From positions 1 through 10,541 of the forward strand of contig JBBQVZ010000119.1 of the NCBI GenBank assembly GCA_038211015.1: 10,541 bases of DNA. The letters run 5' to 3'. Positions 1-6,700 of this stretch are shown in pieces. The stretch comes from JBBQVZ01 sp038211015 (GTDB lineage Bacteria > Actinomycetota > UBA4738 > HRBIN12). Numbering within the stretch: position 1 is the stretch's first letter; every line of letters starts with the position of its first letter. The translations under genes and the position numbers were made by a program. A model generated the notes under the pieces. The model was not told the DNA's origin and made no database searches. It saw nothing but the letters and a program-made list of their open reading frames with translations.

Positions 1-668
1 GCCCCGAGGAGAGGATCGAGCGCGAGCCCGAAGTCGCTCATCAGCGCCCGGCCCTCCGCGTCCAGCAGCACATTGCTGGGCTTGAAGTCGCGGTGCACCA
101 GCCCGACCTGATGGGCTGCGACCAAGCCCCGGCCGGCCTGGACGAAGCGCGCGATGATCTGCGCGCGAGGATGATCGCCCTCGGCGAGCCACGCAGCGAG
201 CGTGCCACCTTCGACGAGCGCCATCGCGAGGAACCACCGCCCGTCCACGACGCCGACGTCGAGCACCGGGCACACGTTGGGGTGCGAGAGCCGGGCCATC
301 GCGCGCGCCTCGGCGAGCAACCGCGGCGCGTCGGTCTCGGCGACCGCGGCGCGCAGCACCTTGAGCGCCACCCGCCGCCGGAGCCGGGGATCCTCGGCGA
401 GGTAGACCACGCCGATGCCGCCGTGTCCCTGCACGCGCACGATCCGATAGCGGCCGAGCTCGGCGCCCGCGGGGAGGAACTCGCCGGGGCGCGGCGCGAT
501 CGGCTGCTCGGTGGGCCGCGGGGGCAGCCCCAACGAGGTGCGCGCGAGCGCGCCGACCCACGCGCGACACTCGGGGCATTGGTCGACGTGCTCCTCGATG
601 ACCGGCGCGCGATCACGGGCCTCGCCAGCGAGGTATCGCAGCACCGCGGATTCGTCGGGGCAGATCAT
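1..668 (-). CDS. Serine/threonine protein kinase with N-terminal zf-HC2-like anti-sigma zinc finger (C-terminus outside window)
   Basis: Translating the minus strand from the ATG at 668 gives 222 residues, open to the window edge. Residues 27-34 read HVDQCPEC, the HxxxCxxC pattern of zf-HC2 anti-sigma zinc fingers. A Pro-rich linker (about 48-64) leads to a Hanks-type kinase domain from about residue 72: glycine loop GHGGIG at 81-86, ATP-anchoring Lys103 in VALKVL, helix-C Glu120, catalytic HRDFKPSN at 192-199 and DFG at 212-214. All the catalytic residues expected in this part are present, so an active kinase is likely. The start is set by a 4-bp ATGA overlap with the sigma-factor stop; there is no good Shine-Dalgarno of its own, so translational coupling is likely. 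The pairing suggests that the zinc finger binds the sigma factor and the kinase controls the interaction; that role is inference. Sensor or membrane parts, if any, lie beyond position 1. Confidence 0.93.
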   Translation of the reverse strand, partial: MICPDESAVLRYLAGEARDRAPVIEEHVDQCPECRAWVGALARTSLGLPPRPTEQPIAPRPGEFLPAGAELGRYRIVRVQGHGGIGVVYLAEDPRLRRRVALKVLRAAVAETDAPRLLAEARAMARLSHPNVCPVLDVGVVDGRWFLAMALVEGGTLAAWLAEGDHPRAQIIARFVQAGRGLVAAHQVGLVHRDFKPSNVLLDAEGRALMSDFGLALDPLLG

Positions 669-1558
669 CCTGGTCGACCCGTCGCGGGCTCGACAAGCCC
701 CTGCGCGATGCTGGCCTCGAGCCGGCTGCGGATCATCCGCATGACGCTGTCGAGCTCGCGCGGTCCGATCGCGAGGCTCCGCATGAGTTCGCCGCGGGTG
801 TGCTCGTGCAGGCGCTCGCGGATGTGCACGAGCCAGCGAGCCGCCGTGGCCCGGTGCACGCGATAGATCGCGCCGATGTCGTCGATCGCGAGCCCGTCGA
901 CGAGGTGATAGCGCAGCACGTTGCGATCGCGCGGCGGCAGCTCGGCCAGCGCGTGGGCGAAGGCGCGGCGGAATCCGGCGCGATAGGCGTCCTGCATCGC
1001 CTGCAGCTCGGGATCGCCGGACGGGTCGACCAGGGCGTCGATCTCGTCCTCGCCTTGGGTCGACGGCTGGCCGCGTCGCTGCGTCCTCACGGCTTCGCGC
1101 ACGAGCGCGACCTTCATCCAGCTCCTCAGATCGCCGTGGCCGCGATAGCTGCGGATTCGCGGCGGCCGGTCTGGCTCGGCGGTGAGCATGTGAGCGCGGT
1201 GCTGTTGGAGCAGCTCGTCGATAGCGTCCGCGTCCGCGCCGGTCCGCGCGAGCGTGGGACGCAGCGTGGCGAGCACTCGATCGAACTCGGCGATCGCCCC
1301 CCGGTCGCCCCCGGCGCACGCGCACGCGAGCCAGAGATCGCCGAGCTGCAAGCCGTCGATGGCCGCGACGGGATCATCGCGGTCCACCAGCGATCGCCCG
1401 ACCGCCTCCGCGAACTCGCGCTCGTCGGCGTGCAGCTCGGGGCGCGCCGCCCGGGCCTCTGCACACGCGATCGCGAGCGCTTCGGCGAGCCCCGGGGGCG
1501 GGTCGTCCCGTGCAGCGCCGCGGAGCCACGCAGCGACGCGCTCTTCGGGGCCCGACAT
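665..1558 (-). CDS. Sigma-70 family RNA polymerase sigma factor, ECF-like, Myxococcales-type
   Basis: The product has 297 residues from the ATG at 1558, long for an ECF sigma factor (usually about 180-220). An N-terminal extension (1-75) precedes a sigma-2-like region: LWLACACAGGDRGAIAEF at about 75-92 and, at about 136-157, an arginine-rich stretch with YRGHGDLRSWMKVALV that corresponds to regions 2.3-2.4. A sigma-4-like helix-turn-helix region spans about 195-252 (ELPPRDRNVLRYHLVDGL, then a DIGAIYRVHRATAARWL recognition segment). A C-terminal tail of about 45 residues follows. The layout matches what I recall of the 'Myxococcales family 1' sigma-70 factors (TIGR03001); this is unchecked. 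It should direct RNA polymerase to a dedicated promoter set. No clear Shine-Dalgarno precedes the start. A weak TAGCAT -10-like hexamer about 8 bp before the ATG would fit a leaderless message. The stop overlaps the kinase start (ATGA), so the two are co-translated. Long plus-strand reading frames opposite this gene are composition artefacts. Confidence 0.93.
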   Translation of the reverse strand: MSGPEERVAAWLRGAARDDPPPGLAEALAIACAEARAARPELHADEREFAEAVGRSLVDRDDPVAAIDGLQLGDLWLACACAGGDRGAIAEFDRVLATLRPTLARTGADADAIDELLQQHRAHMLTAEPDRPPRIRSYRGHGDLRSWMKVALVREAVRTQRRGQPSTQGEDEIDALVDPSGDPELQAMQDAYRAGFRRAFAHALAELPPRDRNVLRYHLVDGLAIDDIGAIYRVHRATAARWLVHIRERLHEHTRGELMRSLAIGPRELDSVMRMIRSRLEASIAQGLVEPATGRPG

Positions 1559-1610
1559 GCCGGTGCATGCTAGCAGCGGGAGTGCGTGGGGGCGAACGCG
1601 GTGACCCGCC

Positions 1611-1976
1611 TCACCCCGGCAGCACCAGCGCCAACGCCTTTCTCACCCGCTTGCCCGACAGCTCCACCCCGACCGCATCCAACCCATGCGCATTCGCGAC
1701 CGCGAGCATGGTTCCATGGCCGCAGAACGGATCCACCACCGTCGTGCAGCCCACCTCGTCCCGCACGAACCGCGCCGCTGCTGCGCACGCGTCCGTGCCC
1801 ATCGCCCGCGCCCACGGCATCGCGCCCATCTGCGGCAGCACGTCGGGGCTCGATCGACCCGAAGGCAGCCGCAGCGACCGCGAGAACGCGAGCATGTGGG
1901 CGTGGGCTAAGCACTGCCTGCTCCGGTACTCACCCCTCGAGACGACCGCGGAGGTCGGGGCGACCGGCTGGATCAT
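1611..1976 (-). CDS. Short SAM-dependent methyltransferase-like protein, possibly an N-terminally truncated family member
   Basis: From the ATG at 1976 this encodes 121 residues; an in-frame TTG at 2000 could add eight more, and an in-frame TGA at 2052-2054 bars any longer start. The C-terminal third contains VVDPFCGHGTMLAVANAHG, then GVELSGKR. This is a textbook SAM-binding motif I (DPFCGxGT) followed by the acidic motif-II residue (VGVEL), as in DNA/RNA methylases of the N4/N6 type. The preceding 80 residues carry no (D/N/S)PP(Y/F/W) catalytic motif, so target and activity cannot be assigned and a canonical restriction-modification enzyme is unlikely. The N-terminal part (IQPVAPTSAVVSRGEYRSR, then MGAMPWARAMG) looks conserved rather than random. 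The protein begins abruptly in it, which suggests loss of an N-terminal segment. It lies 52 bp upstream of the sigma gene on the same strand and could be read through into it. The ribosome site is weak (AGGA, 12 nt before the ATG). Confidence 0.72.
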   Translation of the reverse strand: MIQPVAPTSAVVSRGEYRSRQCLAHAHMLAFSRSLRLPSGRSSPDVLPQMGAMPWARAMGTDACAAAARFVRDEVGCTTVVDPFCGHGTMLAVANAHGLDAVGVELSGKRVRKALALVLPG

Positions 1977-2012
1977 GGTCGCCGGGCGTCCTGGGGGCAA
2001 CCTTCGGGGCGT

Positions 2013-2034
2013 GGGTGGTGGGGTGGGGTTGGGG
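2013..2034 (+). other. G-quadruplex-type G-run on the plus (template) strand
   Basis: Four runs of three or four G (2013-2015, 2020-2023, 2025-2028, 2031-2034) are separated by loops of 4, 1 and 2 nt, satisfying the usual G3+N1-7 rule. It lies 37-58 nt upstream of the ATG at 1976. The genes are transcribed from the opposite direction, so the G-rich strand is the template and the RNA would be C-rich. Any effect would act on DNA or polymerase passage rather than on RNA folding. Formation in vivo is not shown. Confidence 0.5.
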
Positions 2035-2061
2035 TGCCGGGCGGCCGTGCCTCACCTGCGT

Positions 2062-2096
2062 GGCGCGATTCTCGCGCCGTCGCGCCGGATCCGGCG
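2062..2096. repeat. Tandem inverted repeats: 7-bp stem-loop and 14-bp palindrome
   Basis: Bases 2062-2068 (ggcgcga) pair with 2072-2078 (tcgcgcc) across a 3-nt loop. Four bases further on, 2083-2096 (cgccggatccggcg) is a perfect 14-bp palindrome. They could serve as a second termination structure or as a protein-binding site ahead of the methyltransferase-like gene. In 75-80% GC DNA some such pairing is expected by chance, so the call is structural only. Confidence 0.4.
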
Positions 2097-2174
2097 GGGG
2101 GCTCCACGCCAGCGGCGCGCTCTGTGGACCCTCGGCGCCCCTGCGCGTCCACGGTGGGCGCCCGGCTGCGGCGG

Positions 2175-2201
2175 CAACCCGCGCTTCGGCCTCGCGGGTT
2201 G
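2175..2201 (-). terminator. GC-rich stem-loop, probable terminator of the lipoprotein transcript
   Basis: Bases 2175-2183 (caacccgcg) pair perfectly with 2193-2201 (cgcgggttg) around a 9-nt loop. The stem starts 24 nt past the lipoprotein stop codon in the direction of transcription. There is no U-tract after it, so it is either a non-canonical terminator, as is common in very GC-rich genomes, or an mRNA 3'-end stabiliser. Confidence 0.45.
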
Positions 2202-2224
2202 GCACCCGCCGCCCGGCCCCGGCG

Positions 2225-3310
2225 TCAGAGTCTCGAGGGCGTCGGGCCGCCGGCTCCGACCGCGACGAGGCGCGTCGGCCGGTCGTCCGCATGCGAGGGC
2301 GCGGTCATGATCACCGCCGGCGGATCGGAGAGCGTCATCCGCACGACGCGGCGACCGCTCGTCCCTTCGCCGTCCTCGGAGGCGATCTCGAGGCCGTAGA
2401 CGGTTCCGTCCGCCGCCAGCGCGTAGTCCATGAACGGAACTCCGGCTTCCCCGACGTCGTGCGCGTAGACGCCGGCCAGCGTGATGCCGTTGGCGTCGAC
2501 GCGCGCCTGCTCGGTCGTGACCACGTCACCGCGCCACACCTGCACCGCCGCGAGCAGAGCGCCGGCGATGGGCCGCACCGCGAGATGCTCGATCGCGTCG
2601 ACGTCGCCCGGCATCCCGATCGGCACCAGCGGGACCTGGTCCGGATCCTCCGTGAAGTAGCCGAACCTCGTGAACGGGGGTGCCTTGAAGATCTTGCGCC
2701 CGTTCACGAGGCCCACGAGGTTCGGCCAGTCGCCGACCCCGTCGATGTCCGCCGCGTTGAACCACGCGCCACCACAGCTCGCGTACACCGTCGCATCGTC
2801 GGTGAGCAGCACGTACGGGTCGTCGACCCGACAGGTGATCTCCAGGCTCCGCATGACGCGGCCGAGCTGCTCGTCGTTGTCCTGGCCGTCCGCATCGGGG
2901 ACCCAGATGTCGCTGCCCGGTGACCTCGGCGCGAGCCAGTCGTGCTCGAGCCGCCAGATCTGGTCGCCGTGGAGGGTGATGAGGCCGCCACCGACCGGGT
3001 CTAGACGGATGTTCTCGCGGTAGCTCTCGCGGTAGGCGCACACGGCGGACGGGTCGTCGAGGTCGGTGAGCAGCACCGAGGGGATGCCCTGGAACGGATG
3101 CTCGACGAGGTAGACACAATCGGGGTCGGGGTCGCAGTGCTCGTCGGGGGCGCCGGGCTGCGGGGTGGCGGCGGTGGCGTCGTCGTTCCCCCCGGCCGTA
3201 GGGCTGCAACCAAGCACCACCAGCGCGACAACAGCAACGAGGGCGGACCCGAGGGGCGCCCCTTCCCATCTGCGCCAACTGAGGCCCGAGCGACCAGTGC
3301 CCGAAAGCAA
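2225..3310 (-). CDS. Putative secreted lipoprotein of unknown function
   Basis: I choose the TTG at 3310 (361 residues). It is preceded at 10 nt by GGAGAG, and it puts basic residues (R7, R13, R14) before a hydrophobic stretch ALVAVVALVVLGC ending in a lipobox with Cys35; no ATG lies in frame nearby. The frame stays open upstream to 3511, but that extension would bury the signal peptide behind a non-hydrophobic leader. After Cys35 comes a Gly/Asp/Ala/Pro-rich linker. Further cysteines at 59, 65, 91, 160 and 179 fit disulfides in an exported protein. The body alternates short hydrophobic strands with Asp/Gly turns, and phrases such as DDATVYASC and ADGTVYGLEIASEDGEG recur, as in beta-propeller or beta-sandwich proteins. 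I recognise no family or catalytic motif. It follows the immunity candidate by 197 bp on the same strand, so co-transcription with the RHS gene is possible but not shown. GC is about 70% in a sampled line, above that of the RHS gene. Confidence 0.8.
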   Translation of the reverse strand: MLSGTGRSGLSWRRWEGAPLGSALVAVVALVVLGCSPTAGGNDDATAATPQPGAPDEHCDPDPDCVYLVEHPFQGIPSVLLTDLDDPSAVCAYRESYRENIRLDPVGGGLITLHGDQIWRLEHDWLAPRSPGSDIWVPDADGQDNDEQLGRVMRSLEITCRVDDPYVLLTDDATVYASCGGAWFNAADIDGVGDWPNLVGLVNGRKIFKAPPFTRFGYFTEDPDQVPLVPIGMPGDVDAIEHLAVRPIAGALLAAVQVWRGDVVTTEQARVDANGITLAGVYAHDVGEAGVPFMDYALAADGTVYGLEIASEDGEGTSGRRVVRMTLSDPPAVIMTAPSHADDRPTRLVAVGAGGPTPSRL

Positions 3311-3320
3311 TGGTGACCAA

Positions 3321-3326
3321 CTCTCC
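3321..3326 (-). promoter_or_regulatory. Shine-Dalgarno deciding the TTG start of the lipoprotein
   Basis: The minus strand reads GGAGAG here, 10 nt before the TTG at 3310-3308. No comparable site precedes the other in-frame GTG/TTG codons that I examined. Together with the position of the signal peptide it supports the rare start codon. Confidence 0.6.
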
Positions 3327-3507
3327 GAATCCGATCTCGAGCGTGGCAGCGGCCCGTCAGGCTCAGCCCGAGCGTGCACCAAAGCCCTCTCATGCGCGCA
3401 TAGACAGAACGGAAGAAGATCCTCCGCGGCTCCCCGAGCGGACGCCTTCGCCAAGGGTCGCGTGCCCCTATCAGAACGCCAACGCACAGCCAGAAGAACT
3501 CGAGCGC

Positions 3508-3741
3508 TCACGAATCCTCAACCTCCTCCAAGAATGCTTCCGCAATCTCGATCGACACGCCATCCGCGAACTCCACGAGATAGACAACCGCACCAACCTC
3601 AAGTCCGAAGAACAGCGCACGTTCCGGGCGAACCAGTTCCTCGACAGAGCACACCGAACCGGTCGCGCCAGGTCGAAAAGCCGCCGGGGCATCGTGCGTC
3701 ACGCGCACCAGCCCACCCCAAGTGAATTTACAATCAGCCAT
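3508..3741 (-). CDS. Small acidic SH3-like protein, candidate immunity protein for the RHS toxin
   Basis: A 77-residue protein starting at the ATG at 3741; the frame is open to 3804 but the AAGGAG site 8 nt upstream fixes the start. It has no signal peptide or membrane segment, so it is cytoplasmic. The sequence runs as short beta strands: FTWGGLVRVTHDAP (6-19), FRPGATGSVCSV (22-33), then GAVVYLVEFADGVSIEIAEA, ending in an acidic tail LEEVEDS. The VRV...G..G.V...YLVEF.DG pattern resembles the small SH3-like barrels (DUF4926-like and similar) that I recall beside RHS and contact-dependent toxins. It lies 34 bp after the toxin-tip stop codon on the same strand, the classic place for an immunity gene. 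The role is inferred from position, size, acidity and fold type; no experimental homologue is recognised. An SH3-like regulatory or adaptor protein is the alternative. Confidence 0.85.
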   Translation of the reverse strand: MADCKFTWGGLVRVTHDAPAAFRPGATGSVCSVEELVRPERALFFGLEVGAVVYLVEFADGVSIEIAEAFLEEVEDS

Positions 3742-3749
3742 GCTCTCTT

Positions 3750-3755
3750 CTCCTT
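3750..3755 (-). promoter_or_regulatory. Strong Shine-Dalgarno of the immunity candidate
   Basis: The minus strand reads AAGGAG, 8 nt before the ATG at 3741-3739 and inside the 34-bp gap after the toxin stop. It is the best ribosome site in the window and implies efficient translation of the small protein from the RHS transcript, as an immunity factor would need. Confidence 0.8.
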
Positions 3756-3775
3756 GCATCCAGCGGTGGGTGCTG

Positions 3776-6700
3776 CTAGCGCACCTGCAGCCACGGCGTT
3801 CCATCAGAGTTTGTGACGCCCGGCACGTGAGCGTGAGTGACCTGAGCGCGAGGATCGGGATGCCCTGCAGGCTTGTGACGGCCGTCGATCCTTGCGCCCG
3901 TCAGCGCGCCGCTAGCGTCGCGCACCTGCAGGAACCTGCCATCAGGGGAACCGCTAACGCCCCCGCCAACAGGCGTCGCCAGCACGTTTCCTCGCGGATC
4001 GACATGAAAGGTACCGTGCTCAGACGCCGTGTGTCCCGCGCGACTGGGATCGAGTCTACCGCTCCCCATCCCCGTCATCTTCAGGGGCCCCGGCAAGGCA
4101 GACATAAGCAGGTCGCTTGTCGCCTCCGGATCCTCGGAAACGATAGCATCCCCCACCGCGATCCCGAGGTTCACCGCCCGCCCCAGAGGATGAAAATCCG
4201 CAAGCATCAGCCCGTACGTGGCAGCCACGTCGAACCCCCTACCAAGCGCGATCAGATTGTCGATAACCTCGCCACGCCTCGTCGCATACATCCGAGCATA
4301 GTAGTTGCGCCGATACGCGTCCATCGCATCAGCCTTCACGCTGAAGCCGGAGACGTGCATGTACTCGGCACCCATGCCCTTGAGCTGCACGCGCACCCAG
4401 CCGTTCCCGACTCCACGTGCATGCACACCCACGAACCCAGGCGTCGGACCGAGGCCCCAGATTCCACCTCCGGCGTCGCGCCATGCCACAGCCGCGGCAA
4501 CGCCATCCCCCTCGTAGGCGCCGGAGATGACCGTGTACTGGACGACCAGCCCCTCATCTCCATACTGTGCTCCGTCCAGAGCGAATCCGGCGGGATCGTC
4601 CAACACCTGCTGGTCGATGAATGGCGATCTCTTCCAGCCAGACGGATCGGTGAAGAGCAAGGGACGGTTCCCTACGTAGCTGTACCGGTTCCACGACTGA
4701 GGGTCGCTCGGGGCCACCAGGATCGGATCGGCAGAGGTAAACCGAGCGACCCTGGGATCGTACATACGACCACGCATGTCGATGAGGTCAACGTCCAAGC
4801 GAGCCCGGTGGCCCGTGAAGCCAAGCCCCACGCTCGCTGTCTCAGCCTCCGTGGCCGGCACCCACCACTCAGCGGCCTTCCGCGCCGCCCCCCATGCGTC
4901 ATGTGAGAGGCGACGGAATACCCCGCCGAAAACGTTACTCAGTACGCTCGTCGACCCGAGGGCGTCACCGTGCATCGCATAGGTGGTCGTACTCCATACT
5001 CCACCATTCTTGACCCGCTCAACGCGTGCGACCGGTGCCCCCCCGGCCATCACATGATAGCTGAGAGCAGTGGAAACCCCGCCATCGAGCCGCCTCTCGT
5101 ACAGAGAACCGATAGAAACTGTCTGAATCGCACCAGCAGTACGACGAGCGCGATTCCCCGCCGAATCGTAGGTAAACGAGAGAGACGTGGCGCCGGAGAG
5201 TGCTGTACGGACCTTGTCGAGGGCGGTGTAGGTTAGCGAACGCGCACCGTGCGAGAGAACGTTACCCTGACCGTCATGAAACACCAGTTCCGCTCCGACC
5301 GACAGCAGCTTCCCGTCAGCGTCGTAGCTGTACGCAGCAGCGCTCCCCGTCTTACTCGCGTCGGATTTCGACAAAATGTTTCCGAGCGCGTCATAGGTGA
5401 CCGACTGGTCCTTCCTCAGAGTGTTCACAGAACCAGTGACCTGAAAGACCTGGGCCCCGGTCAGTCGCCTCGCGTCTTCGTAGCGAAACTCCTCTCGTTG
5501 ACCGAGCTGCTGGTCCTCGCGCCACTCTAGCTCGCCGTCGGCACGCCACGAATAGGCAAGCCGTTGCAGCGTTACTGCCGAAACCGTGTCAACGCGCAGA
5601 GGCCAGCCTCTCCGAGGCTCCCACTGCCGGATGGTCTTTGCGCCTCCAAAGCGGCTCTCAGTCAGCACGTGATCGCTCGGATCTGCACTTCGCCAGGCCC
5701 AAAGAAGCGCATCGCCGACGACATTCCTCACAGCGCGCATTCGACCTGTCGCGTCGTACTGCATACGAACACGAAAAGATGATTCTCCGTCAACTGCAGG
5801 GTACCCGAGCTCGAGAAGCTGATCACCAGGACCCCAGACTTGCTCGAAAACGTAGTCGTCCGGGCCGCTGCTGCTTGGGACGACAGTGTGCTCGAAACGA
5901 GTGCGGCCGTACGCATCATATGAACGACTGGTGATCACTCCATCGGGACTGGTCTCGCTCGTCGGGAATCCGGGACGTTCGGTATCCCAGACGAACATGG
6001 CGAGCCCGTCGGTGTCCTGTCGAAAAATCACTCGACCGAGGTCGTCGACATCCAACGTCGTGGCGTCACCGTTACCGTCGACGATCTCGACGAGATCTCC
6101 GAAAGCGTTATAGGAGAACGATTTCGTGCCCCACCCGGAGTCGACCTCGCTGCGAAGTCGCCCAGATTCGTCGTATTCGTAGATGGTGACCGGTTGTGGA
6201 CCAGCAGATCCCGGTGCGCAGTTACGCCATGAGGAAACCACTTTCCCAAAAGCGCCGACCACAAAGCACACTGCAGCACCATTTGGATCCACGCTCTGAA
6301 GAACGCGCCCGTTACTGTCGAACTCCGTGCGAGACTCCCGCCCACCATTATCCGCTGTGGTAACGATAGTCGACGCAGGAACGCCTGACTGGTGCGCATA
6401 ACTCGCCTGAGAGAGCACGGCGCCATCGGGAGCCGTCCCCCGCCGAAATCGCCCCGCATCGTCGCGCTCGCTACGTTCCCATCCTGCCGGCTCGCTTCCC
6501 ACCCATTGGGGGACGCTTCGCTCCATCACCTCTCCATGAACATCGTAGCGCGTACGACGATACACGTCGGCACCAGGCCCGATGGTTGGAAGGATCGCTT
6601 CTGGAATTTCCAGCGCACCGCGCCAAACCTGAAGCACCGGCTGACCCACCCGGTTGAAGTGGGTCACCACCTTTTGCCCGGCCGTCTGCATCGTCTCGAT

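Larger units (their letters stand above)
1977..2224. other. Gene-free interval between lipoprotein and methyltransferase-like genes
   Basis: No reading frame here looks like a real protein. The frames that cross it are Pro/Arg/Ala-rich shadows. In minus-strand order it holds a 9-bp stem-loop just after the lipoprotein stop, a 14-bp palindrome, a 7-bp stem-loop and a C-rich tract whose complement is a G-run with four tracts of three or more G. It therefore probably combines the lipoprotein transcript's 3' end with the leader or promoter of the methyltransferase-like gene. I see no convincing -35/-10 pair. Confidence 0.6.

Noticed and set aside
41..616. 191-residue minus-strand frame across the kinase gene
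   Set aside because: It is out of frame with the kinase and Arg/Ser/Pro-rich. The real frame, starting at 668, shows every kinase motif.
93..1604. Long plus-strand reading frames opposite the kinase and sigma genes (for example 93-866 and 800-1573)
   Set aside because: They are antisense to genes with clear kinase and sigma motifs. Their products are Arg/Ala/Gly-rich without domains, as expected from GC-rich codon bias.
1586..2923. 445-residue plus-strand frame over the methyltransferase-like and lipoprotein genes
   Set aside because: Low-complexity Arg/Ala/His-rich product that crosses the structured intergenic block and is antisense to two better-supported genes.
3392..3401. 10-bp palindrome atgcgcgcat as an operator
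   Set aside because: Short, isolated and without a recognisable promoter around it; likely by chance.
3311..3511. Upstream extension of the lipoprotein frame to 3511
   Set aside because: It would place a ~67-residue hydrophilic leader before the signal peptide and overlap the immunity gene's end. The ribosome site and lipobox spacing support 3310.
3722..4906. 394-residue plus-strand frame over the toxin tip and RHS core end
   Set aside because: Antisense to conserved RHS-core and toxin motifs; no recognisable domain or ribosome site.
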